This document shows positions 1 to 5,676 of a DNA stretch of 13,577 nt, one piece after another; the stretch's first letter is position 1, and every line of letters begins with the position of its first letter. The stretch is from RPQK01 sp041946865 (GTDB taxonomy: Bacteria > Acidobacteriota > UBA6911 > RPQK01), in NCBI GenBank assembly GCA_041946865.1, contig JBHGBF010000152.1, positions 1 through 13,577 on the forward strand, given 5' to 3'. Below the pieces are notes generated by a model that saw nothing but the letters and a program-made list of their open reading frames with translations, was not told where the DNA came from and searched no databases. Both the position numbers and the translations under genes were made by a program.

Positions 1-104
1 ATACAGCCACACAGCAGCGGTTCCTGTTGATTCATCTGTATACTTTCGCCAGAGTCCAGGGCCTTTCAGGCCTTGAGACCGCTGAACCACACCCTCTCAC
101 CCTG

Positions 105-1037
105 TCACCTTGACAGGTCCCGCAGCAGGCGCCTGACGCTCCTCTCGAAATAGTTTGGAGGTTTCACGGGAAACGTTCGGGAAGCCCTGATATCCCTGGC
201 TCTGAGGAGTCCTGCTGTGGCGCGAAGAAGCTCCGCGCTCGCTTCCAGCCGTCCCGGCGCCGCTTCCTTTCTCCCGACCAGCGCCAGCACCTCTTTTTCC
301 AAGCAGAACAGGTCATGCCAGTCCCCGATCTTTCCCTGCTCCGAATGGAGCCAGCGAAGCGCGCCTTTCGGCTCCCGGAAGCCCAGATCCACCAGTGTTT
401 CGATCAGATACCTGAGCCGCTTGGCGGCGATTCGCAGCTGGTGAATGCCCTCGGCATCGGAGCTGTCCTGAAGGCGTGAGACGAGGGCCAGAAAGTCTTC
501 AAGCCGGCGCTCGAGCCGGCGGGCCGCGCGTTCTTTGATCCGGCCTTCGTCAAACTCGCGGAAATCGAGGGCACGCTTCTTCCTTGCGCCATCGCTGGGT
601 TGGTCGAGCATCGAAAAAATCGGTTTCAGCTTAAACCGCTCGATAACCTTTGATGCCTCTGCCGCTGCGCGATCCCTTTCCTCGCCAAAGAGGCGGTCGA
701 GCGCTGTCAGACCAGGGACATCCGGGTCGTCCGCACGGTCTCGTGCAGCGGCGACTATCCCTAGGAACACGTCATAGTTACGAATGGTCGAAAGACTGTT
801 CCGGAAGTCGCGCAGCCGCCGTTTCAGACGCTGCACCACTTTGGAGTTACGTCCGAACTGCAGCAGATCGAGATCAGCCTGCAGGCGCCTGGTTGTCACG
901 CGGACCTTGTGGATCGCTTCGGCGGTATCCTGAGCCTCGTCGAGCGCCGTGGAGTGGTGGTGTCGAAAGGTCTCAAGATGGCGCGTAAGCGTCTGCGCGA
1001 TCGGCAGCACCGGCTGGGCGGCTGATGTCTGACGCAT
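105..1037 (-). CDS. CHAD-domain protein (polyphosphate-binding type)
   Basis: The 310-residue protein is almost entirely helical and charged, and shows the duplicated signature of the CHAD domain (conserved histidine alpha-helical domain). The first copy has IHKVRVTTRRLQADLDLL at residues 42-59 and TIRNYDV at 84-90. The second has IHQLRIAAKRLRYLIETL at 198-215, with GKIGDWHD at 235-242. In the family the conserved His, Arg and Lys side chains line a basic pore that binds inorganic polyphosphate; many members sit near polyphosphate enzymes, but none is seen here. There is no signal peptide, so it is probably cytoplasmic or granule-associated. The reading frame stays open upstream to 1163, but I chose ATG 1037 because the conserved region follows directly, the extra N-terminus is unlike the family, and a promoter-like sequence ends 7 bp before this ATG. 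It is divergent from the hydrolase gene. The family call is firm; the biological role is inferred. Confidence 0.9.
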   Translation of the reverse strand: MRQTSAAQPVLPIAQTLTRHLETFRHHHSTALDEAQDTAEAIHKVRVTTRRLQADLDLLQFGRNSKVVQRLKRRLRDFRNSLSTIRNYDVFLGIVAAARDRADDPDVPGLTALDRLFGEERDRAAAEASKVIERFKLKPIFSMLDQPSDGARKKRALDFREFDEGRIKERAARRLERRLEDFLALVSRLQDSSDAEGIHQLRIAAKRLRYLIETLVDLGFREPKGALRWLHSEQGKIGDWHDLFCLEKEVLALVGRKEAAPGRLEASAELLRATAGLLRARDIRASRTFPVKPPNYFERSVRRLLRDLSR

Positions 1038-1044
1038 AGTGGTC

Positions 1045-1074
1045 GTTATACACCCGCAGGCCGGTCCGAGCCAA
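1045..1074 (-). promoter_or_regulatory. Predicted sigma70-type promoter of the CHAD gene
   Basis: On the minus strand there is TTGGCT (1074-1069, 4 of 6 to the -35 consensus), an 18-bp spacer, and TATAAC (1050-1045, 5 of 6 to the -10 consensus). Only 7 bp separate the -10 box from ATG 1037, so transcription would begin at or next to the start codon. No Shine-Dalgarno sequence precedes that ATG, which fits a leaderless mRNA. Prediction by eye only. Confidence 0.45.
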
Positions 1075-1092
1075 ATCGACGGAAAAAGGATG

Positions 1093-1100
1093 AAGGAGGT
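1093..1100 (+). promoter_or_regulatory. Shine-Dalgarno sequence of the secreted hydrolase gene
   Basis: AAGGAGGT is a perfect anti-16S complement, but it lies 13 nt before ATG 1114, longer than the usual 5-10 nt. An in-frame TAA at 1108-1110 blocks any earlier start, so ATG 1114 is the first possible start in this frame. Confidence 0.6.
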
Positions 1101-1113
1101 GCGATAATAACCT

Positions 1114-2544
1114 ATGCTCCGCCCGCACCTTAAGGCCCTGCTCCTGGCTGCCTTTTGCCTCACCCCGATCCATCTAAAGGCTCAAAACGATGACTTCCCG
1201 CGCGGCGTGCTGATTGAGCGAGTCGCCTGCCTGAGGCAGCCGCGCCAGACGTACGCTCTCTATCTGCCTTCGACTTACTCGCCGCAGGCTCCGCACCCGA
1301 TCCTCTATTGCTTTGATCCAGCCGCCCGCGGACGAGTGCCGGTCGAGCTTTTCAGGGACCCGGCGGAGGAACGAGGTTATATCGTGGTCGGTTCGAACAA
1401 CTCGCGCAACGGTCCTTGGGGCCCGATTCAGGAAGCCATCCAGGCGATCTGGGACGACACGCACGTCCGCTTCGCGTTGGACCCGCGGCGTTTCTACACG
1501 ACAGGCATGTCCGGAGGCGGCGGCCCGGCTTGGACGCTGGCGGGATCTGGAGCCGCAGGAACCATCATCTCGGCCTCCGTCCTCGACATCACAGAGGAGC
1601 ACTTGAAGAATGTCTCCTTCGTCTTCTTCGGTACTGCCGGCCTCGCGGATTTCAATTATCCGTATGTTGACCGGCACACCGAGGCACTCCTGAGGCTTGG
1701 GAAGCCCGCCCGCTTTGAAACCTTCGCCGGCGGTCACGCCTGGCCGCCTGAGCTCCTGGCCTTCGAGGCCCTCAAGTGGCTCGATCTGCAGGCGATGAAG
1801 TCCGGTCTCAAACCGCAGGATGACGCCTTCCTGGACGCTGAGCTCCAGCGCCGCAGGCAACAGGCAGCGGGTCTCGAGGCGGAGGGCAAGCTGTGGGAAG
1901 CCTGGATGGCCTGGCGGTACCTGGCTCTCGATTTCGCCGGCCTTCGCGATACAGGCGAATCTGAGGCAAAAGCCGCGGCTCTGGCCCGCGAAAAGAAGGT
2001 CCGGGACCGGCGCAAGGAGCTTGCGGACATCGCCCGAATCCAGGAGATGCGCGAGCGGGAGCTGATGCAATGGGCGGCTATCCTCGAGCGGCCCCAGGCG
2101 GGGACGCCGGCCCTGGGCGAGGACCGTCAGGAGGATTTTGCCGGCCGTGCCCAGGCCGAGTTGCGCCGGGCGATTTCGCAGCTGAAAAAGCAGTCAGAGC
2201 GCCCCATCTACGATCGGGAACGGATCCTCGGCCAGCGGCTGCTCGACGGCTTTTACATCGGCAGTTTCTACCACGCCCGCGAGCTGCTTGATCAGAAGGA
2301 GTACGGGCCGGCGGCGGCGGTTCTCGAAATTTGCCTGCAAGTCCGCCCCAAAGCGGCCGGAGCTCTGTTCGACCTCGCCCGGGCCTATGCCGGCCGCAAG
2401 GACAAGAGAAAAGCGCTGTCGAGCCTGGAGAAAGCCGTCGAGGCCGGATTCAAAGACGCCGAGGGTCTGAGAACCACAGCCGAGTTCGAAATCCTTCAAA
2501 AAGAAGAGCGTTACCAGCAGCTGCTGTCACGCCTCGGCCAGTAG
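1114..2544 (+). CDS. Secreted alpha/beta-hydrolase (esterase-like) with C-terminal TPR region
   Basis: The 476-residue protein starts with a Sec-type signal peptide (LKALLLAAFCL, probable cleavage after about residue 23). Residues 45-225 resemble the dienelactone hydrolase / PHB-depolymerase-like esterase fold: a strand with an Asp turn (ILYCFDPAARG), the nucleophile elbow TTGMSGGGGP with Ser133, a late-strand segment FFGTAGLADF with Asp179 as candidate acid, and GGHAWP with His208 as candidate base. Residues about 235-345 are helical and rich in Glu, Arg and Ala, probably coiled coil. Residues about 380-470 look like two TPR units (LLDQKEYGPAAAVLEICLQ; ALFDLARAYAGRKDKRKAL). It is therefore an exported hydrolase joined to a protein-interaction tail. 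The substrate is unknown; an ester of plant material or a peptide is possible. It runs 90 bp ahead of the Tat-exported isomerase-like gene on the same strand. An inactive or scaffolding role cannot be excluded. Confidence 0.8.
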   Translation: MLRPHLKALLLAAFCLTPIHLKAQNDDFPRGVLIERVACLRQPRQTYALYLPSTYSPQAPHPILYCFDPAARGRVPVELFRDPAEERGYIVVGSNNSRNGPWGPIQEAIQAIWDDTHVRFALDPRRFYTTGMSGGGGPAWTLAGSGAAGTIISASVLDITEEHLKNVSFVFFGTAGLADFNYPYVDRHTEALLRLGKPARFETFAGGHAWPPELLAFEALKWLDLQAMKSGLKPQDDAFLDAELQRRRQQAAGLEAEGKLWEAWMAWRYLALDFAGLRDTGESEAKAAALAREKKVRDRRKELADIARIQEMRERELMQWAAILERPQAGTPALGEDRQEDFAGRAQAELRRAISQLKKQSERPIYDRERILGQRLLDGFYIGSFYHARELLDQKEYGPAAAVLEICLQVRPKAAGALFDLARAYAGRKDKRKALSSLEKAVEAGFKDAEGLRTTAEFEILQKEERYQQLLSRLGQ

Positions 2545-2620
2545 ATCTTGATGCCAATCTGGTGAAAAGGGTGCTTTTGCGTCGACTATCGGCAATAGCC
2601 GCCATCGTTTCGAGGCGGCG

Positions 2621-2625
2621 AGGAG
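2621..2625 (+). promoter_or_regulatory. Ribosome binding site deciding the isomerase-like gene start
   Basis: AGGAG lies 9 nt before ATG 2635. A second in-frame ATG at 2650 is preceded by GAAGGGA (2641-2647), only 2 nt away, which is too close. ATG 2635 is therefore preferred, giving a six-residue n-region before the Tat motif. Confidence 0.5.
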
Positions 2626-2634
2626 TCAATCGTT

Positions 2635-3573
2635 ATGTTTGAAGGGATCATGCCTCGTCGAGGCTTCTTGTCCGGTCTGGCGAGTGTCGCCGTCATGGCG
2701 GGCGCCTCCACGGCGGGCGGTTTGGCAAAGGACGATTCGAAGAGAGTGCACATCGCTTCAAGCGAATACTCTTGGACGGTCTTTTACACACGCGCGAAAC
2801 GCAACTTCCGGGATTCTTTGAAGAGCGCTCTGGGAGAACTGCGTGCCAGTGGCATTGACGGCTTGGAGCCGATGGTCGACAGCCCCGCGGATATCGATCG
2901 ACTCGTTCCTCTATTGCGGGAACACCACCTTGAAATGAGATCCCTCTACATGAACAGCGTTCTGCATGAGGCTCAGAAGGTGGACCAGAGCATTCAGCAG
3001 ATCCTGGCCGTGGCGGGGAAAGCCAGGGCCGCAGGAACTCGAATCGTTGTGACCAACCCCTCCCCGATCCGGTGGGGAGCGCAAGAGGACAAGAATGACG
3101 AACAGCTCAAGGTGCAGGCCCGCGCACTGGAGAAGCTGGGGCAGGAGCTGAAGCTTCTCGGGCTGACGCTGGCTTATCACAATCACGACATCGAAATGCG
3201 CAACGGGGCGCGCGAGTTTCACCACATGATGGTGGGCACGGACCCAAAACTGGTGACACTATGCCTCGATGCGCACTGGATCTACCGGGGGAGCGGCAAC
3301 TCGGAGCTGGCCCTGTCGGACATCATGAGGCTTTACGGACGACGGGTGTCCGAGGTGCACATCCGCCAGTCTCTGGCGGGAATCTGGAGCGAAACCCTGG
3401 GCGATGGGGATATTGATTACAGGGCTCTTGCCGCAAAGCTGCGCAGCCTGCAAGTCAAACCGCACCTCGTCGTCGAATTGGCGCTGGAAAAAGGGACTCC
3501 TCACACCATGGACCCGGTCGCGGCCCACCGCCAGAGCATTGAATACGCCCGGAGAGTGTTCGCGGGTTTCTGA
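2635..3573 (+). CDS. Tat-exported TIM-barrel sugar isomerase/epimerase-like protein
   Basis: The 312-residue protein begins with a twin-arginine signal, PRRGFLSG at residues 7-14, followed by a hydrophobic Ala/Gly/Val stretch to about residue 31. This predicts export in folded form, possibly with its metal bound. The mature part matches the xylose isomerase-like / AP endonuclease 2 TIM-barrel superfamily: GIDGLEPM near residue 78, YHNHDIEM (181-188), LDAHWIYRG (211-219), VHIRQS (241-246), GDGDIDY (256-262) and VVELALEKG (279-287). Likely divalent-metal ligands are Glu187 or a nearby His, Asp212, His242 and Glu281. The usual Lys-Asp after the barrel histidine (HLKD) is here Arg-Gln, so substrate contacts may differ. 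Family members interconvert keto-sugars, inosose or sugar acids; the substrate here is unknown. It follows the secreted hydrolase on the same strand with no terminator visible between them, and converges on the toxin gene. Confidence 0.87.
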   Translation: MFEGIMPRRGFLSGLASVAVMAGASTAGGLAKDDSKRVHIASSEYSWTVFYTRAKRNFRDSLKSALGELRASGIDGLEPMVDSPADIDRLVPLLREHHLEMRSLYMNSVLHEAQKVDQSIQQILAVAGKARAAGTRIVVTNPSPIRWGAQEDKNDEQLKVQARALEKLGQELKLLGLTLAYHNHDIEMRNGAREFHHMMVGTDPKLVTLCLDAHWIYRGSGNSELALSDIMRLYGRRVSEVHIRQSLAGIWSETLGDGDIDYRALAAKLRSLQVKPHLVVELALEKGTPHTMDPVAAHRQSIEYARRVFAGF

Positions 3574-3627
3574 CTCTGCGGTTCAATACGGCACGAGGCA
3601 TAGCCCGGGCCGCCTTCAGTAGACCGA

Positions 3628-4053
3628 TTAGCTGCGGAACGGGTCCTGAATTTTCAATCCGCGGACAGTTCGGCCGTGCTGGAGGTCCTCGCTGTACAAT
3701 TTCTCCGCGTTGGATCGTAGGGCAGACGCGACGATCAGGGCGTCAAAGAAGCGGTATCGTGTCTCGTTTTGGATCATCAACGCCTCTCGATACAGCTCTG
3801 CGGAGGGCATCACGCGGCAAAGAGGAAGCAGGACGGTGTGGAGATAGTCCTCTGCCTCCTGAAGGTTCATCGGCTTCGAGAACCGATGGAGCGCGACATT
3901 GAGAAACTCCTGAAGAACCTGCCAGCTGATGACGCCCGCCTGGCTCTCCAGGCCGGCCTTGATCAGTTCAATAGCCCTCGCCCGTTTCTCGGGCGCCCGG
4001 TCGTCGAAACTGTAGACAAAGACGTTGGTGTCGAGAAAGAACCTACCTTTCAT
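3628..4053 (-). CDS. vapC: PIN-domain ribonuclease toxin (VapC type)
   Basis: The 141-residue protein is the normal length for a VapC toxin. It carries all the acidic metal-binding positions of a PIN nuclease: Asp8 in FLDTNVFVYSFD, Glu49 in WQVLQEFLNV, Asp104 in RFFDALIVASAL, and Asp123 in LYSEDLQHGR. The C-terminal SEDLQHG and GLKIQDPF blocks are typical of the family branch that cuts structured RNA such as tRNA or rRNA. The gene starts inside the end of the antitoxin gene (11-nt overlap, ATG 4053), has no clear Shine-Dalgarno of its own, and is probably translated by coupling to the antitoxin. It looks intact. The RNA target cannot be read from sequence. Its 3' end faces the isomerase-like gene across 54 bp with no obvious terminator. 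Confidence 0.93.
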   Translation of the reverse strand: MKGRFFLDTNVFVYSFDDRAPEKRARAIELIKAGLESQAGVISWQVLQEFLNVALHRFSKPMNLQEAEDYLHTVLLPLCRVMPSAELYREALMIQNETRYRFFDALIVASALRSNAEKLYSEDLQHGRTVRGLKIQDPFRS

Positions 4054-4261
4054 TCATCTGGTCACGGGAGAATTTCCCGCCGCTCCTGACACCAGACAAT
4101 TGTGTCATCAACCGATCGTAGTTCGCCCTCCTAGCCGAGTCCTGGCCCAGACTGGCAAGCCATTCCCGGAAAAGCTGGTTGAGAGTTGTAGAGCGCTGAC
4201 GCGCAACTTCTCGAGCTCGCTCGATCTCGGACTCTTCGGCGCTTAAAGTGATGTTCTTCAT
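4043..4261 (-). CDS. vapB: Ribbon-helix-helix antitoxin (VapB type)
   Basis: The 72-residue protein has the short N-terminal strand MKNITLSA followed by two amphipathic helices (about residues 9-22 and 25-37, separated by STTLNQ), as expected for a ribbon-helix-helix DNA-binding dimer. The tail (about residues 45-72, LMTQLSGVRSGGKFSRDQ) would be the flexible part that wraps and blocks the PIN toxin. It overlaps the toxin start by 11 nt, the usual antitoxin-first order. VapB-type antitoxins repress their own operon; a 10-bp palindrome lies 8 bp before this start codon. There is no Shine-Dalgarno sequence before ATG 4261, so initiation may be leaderless. The antitoxin role rests on fold and context, since sequence conservation in this group is low. 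Confidence 0.85.
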   Translation of the reverse strand: MKNITLSAEESEIERAREVARQRSTTLNQLFREWLASLGQDSARRANYDRLMTQLSGVRSGGKFSRDQMNER

Positions 4262-4265
4262 AGAG

Positions 4266-4298
4266 CCACAGTGTACACTACCACAGTGCGCCTTTCCA
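4266..4298 (-). promoter_or_regulatory. Predicted vapBC promoter with overlapping palindromic operator
   Basis: On the minus strand, TGGAAA (4298-4293, 4 of 6 to -35), a 17-bp spacer and TACACT (4275-4270, 4 of 6 to -10) lie upstream of vapB. The -10 box is half of the perfect palindrome AGTGTACACT (4270-4279). A direct repeat CCACAGTG occurs at 4266-4273 and 4281-4288 (plus strand), 15 bp apart, flanking and overlapping the palindrome. A ribbon-helix-helix repressor bound here would block RNA polymerase. Transcription would begin within a few bases of ATG 4261. Confidence 0.5.
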
Positions 4299-4513
4299 GT
4301 CGGGCGACCTGTTCGCCAGGTGGAGTTGGGGCAGAGGCCAAGGTACTTTAATCATTTCCCGGCCCGAGCGCCGGTGGTATCTGGGTGTGTCGGATGGCAC
4401 CCCTGGGGACCGGCTGGTGCCGCAAAGGAACCCTTAAGCAAATCCCGGTTGTTACCCCCCGTCTCGAATCTCCTCCTCCGTTTAGACGCCTGTCTCTAAC
4501 TCATTGAACTGAT
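4299..4513. other. Intergenic stretch between vapBC and tRNA-Ala
   Basis: I see no credible gene here in either direction. One inverted repeat, GGCACC (4396-4401) with GGTGCC (4416-4421), could form a 6-bp stem with a 14-nt loop. There is no U-tract, so no simple terminator follows the tRNA. No copy of the tRNA 3' end or other attachment-site repeat is visible. Confidence 0.5.
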
Positions 4514-4589
4514 TGGTGGAGGTAAGCGGATTCGAACCGCTGACCCCCTGCTTGCAAAGCAGGTGCTCTGCCAGCTGAGCTATACCCCC
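4514..4589 (-). tRNA. tRNA-Ala, anticodon TGC
   Basis: The 76-nt minus-strand sequence folds as a full cloverleaf. The acceptor arm is GGGGGTA against TACCTCC with one G-U pair, followed by discriminator A and an encoded CCA (4516-4514). The D arm contains AGCTCAGCTGGCAGAGC. The anticodon arm CCTGC-TTTGCAA-GCAGG places TGC at positions 34-36 (4556-4554). The T arm contains GGTTCGAATCC. Anticodon TGC with A35-A73 features typical of bacterial alanine tRNA gives Ala. It is a single gene, not part of a visible rRNA operon. It lies between a toxin-antitoxin module and the sulfate operon. Confidence 0.97.
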
Positions 4590-4613
4590 ACACGATGATT
4601 CCGGCAGGCCACC

Positions 4614-4641
4614 AGTTTAGCATGCTGGGCGAGATGTCCAA
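4614..4641 (-). promoter_or_regulatory. Possible tRNA-Ala promoter
   Basis: On the minus strand, TTGGAC (4641-4636) or the shifted TGGACA (4640-4635, 5 of 6 to -35) precedes TAAACT (4619-4614, 4 of 6 to -10) by 16 or 15 bp. The tRNA would start about 24 bp after the -10 box, leaving a short 5' leader for RNase P. The short spacer keeps this tentative. Confidence 0.35.
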
Positions 4642-4662
4642 AAGCCGATTGTCTCGCTTCTT

Positions 4663-4739
4663 CCACGGTCATGTCCCCGCAAACACCCACGGTCCCGACC
4701 ACAGTGACGTCCCGAAAACATCCACAGTGATGTCCCGAA
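4663..4739. repeat. Degenerate tandem repeat array, unit about 23 bp
   Basis: Four related units follow one another. Unit C at 4699-4716 (CCACAGTGACGTCCCGAA) and unit D at 4722-4739 (CCACAGTGATGTCCCGAA) differ at one base in 18 and are 23 bp apart. Unit A at 4663-4682 (CCACGGTCATGTCCCCGCAA) is more diverged. Unit B at 4688-4698 (CCACGGTCCCG) looks internally shortened. A perfect 12-bp palindrome, CTCGTATACGAG, abuts unit D at 4740-4751. The array fills much of the 247-bp gap between tRNA-Ala and cysW. Repeated short units of this kind occur at transposase-binding ends of some insertion sequences, or as regulator-binding arrays. No transposase gene is present, so origin is unknown. Confidence 0.7.
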
Positions 4740-4751
4740 CTCGTATACGAG
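4740..4751. repeat. Perfect 12-bp palindrome CTCGTATACGAG
   Basis: Self-complementary over all 12 bases and directly adjacent to the last unit of the tandem repeat array, 85 bp beyond the cysW stop codon. It could be a dimeric regulator site or part of the same remnant as the repeats. There is no T-run, so it is not a standard terminator. Confidence 0.5.
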
Positions 4752-4836
4752 CGGAGGAAGACAGGCTGGACGCGCTTCCTACGACCGCTGACCGCAGCTG
4801 CAAGGTTCTCTCGGGCTCGTACGCAGATCAACCGTT

Positions 4837-5676
4837 CTACTGCTTCTCCCGCAGCCGGCTCTTGGACAACTCGATCAGCATCAACAAGGCAAAGGAAATC
4901 AGGGCCAGAACGAGCGCCATCGCGTAAGCCGCAGGATAGTTGCGATCGTCCATCGACCTGAAAATGAACAGCGTGGCTGTTTCGGTCATTCCGCTCACGC
5001 CCCCGCTGACAACCAGGACGGCCCCAAACTCGCCGAGGGCCCGGGCGAAGGTCAGCGAGACACCGTACAGCATCCCCCATTTGATGGCGGGAAGTGTCAC
5101 ATACCAGAAGGCCTGCCAGGGCGAGGCCCCCAGTGTATAGGCCGCATCTTCACCCTCGGTCCCCAGGTGTCTGAGAACCGGCATCACCTCGCGGACCACG
5201 AACGGCAGCGAAACGAACGCGGTCGCCAGAAACATCCCGGGCAGGGCGAAGACAATCGGGGTCCCGAGCGCCTGCGGCAAAGCCTCGAACCAGCCACCGC
5301 GGCCGAACAGCAGGATCAACATCAACCCCGCAATAACCGGAGAAATCGCAAAAGGCAGGTCAACTACGCCGTTCAGAAAAGACTGACCCCAGAACTTGTC
5401 ACGGACCAGCACCCACGCCGCACAGAGTCCGAGAATCGCATTGAACAGGCTCGCAGAAACGCCGAGGATCAGCGTCAGTTTCAAGGCGTGCAAAGCGTCC
5501 GGAGAGCTTAAAGCGCGATAGGCCACTCCAAAGCCCGAAGCGAGCGCCCCCCAGCTGATGGCCACGATCGGCGCTAAGAGGAGAACAGCCGTGTACAGGA
5601 GCACCAGAATGACCGGCAGGCTGAACCGGCGCCCTTCGCTGTCAGTGCCTCGATAGGGTATCTCAAATTCCGCCAC
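4837..5676 (-). CDS. cysW: Sulfate/thiosulfate ABC transporter permease CysW
   Basis: The 279-residue inner-membrane protein has about six hydrophobic segments (first near residues 20-42, last near 250-270). The cytoplasmic ATPase-docking EAA loop is clear at 176-196: EDAAYTLGASPWQAFWYVTLP. The segments FARALGEFGAVLVVSG and DLPFAISPVIAGLML are typical of the CysW/CysT permease family. The preferred start is GTG 5676: an AAAGGAA ribosome-binding site lies about 8 nt before it, and it overlaps the cysT end by 14 nt. The frame remains open to a TTG at 5709, which has no such site. It pairs with CysT to form the membrane channel through which the binding protein delivers sulfate. The partner ATPase CysA is not encoded downstream; the array of repeats and tRNA-Ala follow instead. 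A molybdate permease is unlikely because there are two different permeases and a sulfate-type binding protein. Confidence 0.93.
   Translation of the reverse strand: MAEFEIPYRGTDSEGRRFSLPVILVLLYTAVLLLAPIVAISWGALASGFGVAYRALSSPDALHALKLTLILGVSASLFNAILGLCAAWVLVRDKFWGQSFLNGVVDLPFAISPVIAGLMLILLFGRGGWFEALPQALGTPIVFALPGMFLATAFVSLPFVVREVMPVLRHLGTEGEDAAYTLGASPWQAFWYVTLPAIKWGMLYGVSLTFARALGEFGAVLVVSGGVSGMTETATLFIFRSMDDRNYPAAYAMALVLALISFALLMLIELSKSRLREKQ

Noticed and set aside
1..104. Possible gene end or terminator at the left edge (GGCCT-TTC-AGGCC at 60-72)
   Set aside because: The stem is 5 bp with no T-run in either direction, and no coding frame here shows family features.
4248..4499. 83-codon plus-strand open frame between vapB and the tRNA
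   Set aside because: It begins inside vapB antisense, has no ribosome-binding site or recognisable protein features, and is Pro/Arg-rich as expected for noncoding GC-rich DNA.
4480..4500. Imperfect hairpin GTTTAGAC / GTCTCTAAC just after the tRNA as a terminator
   Set aside because: The stem is interrupted and is followed on the minus strand by GGAGGAGGAG rather than a T-run.
3628..4589. Genomic island integrated at tRNA-Ala carrying vapBC
   Set aside because: No repeated copy of the tRNA 3' end and no integrase is visible in the window; neighbourhood alone is not enough.
4663..4739. CRISPR array
   Set aside because: Units follow each other with only about 5 bp between conserved cores and vary strongly; there are no unique spacers of typical length and no cas genes.
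4580..5080. Minus-strand open frame overlapping the cysW end, tRNA-Ala and the repeats
   Set aside because: It is out of frame with the intact CysW permease and runs into the tRNA, so it is not a plausible gene.
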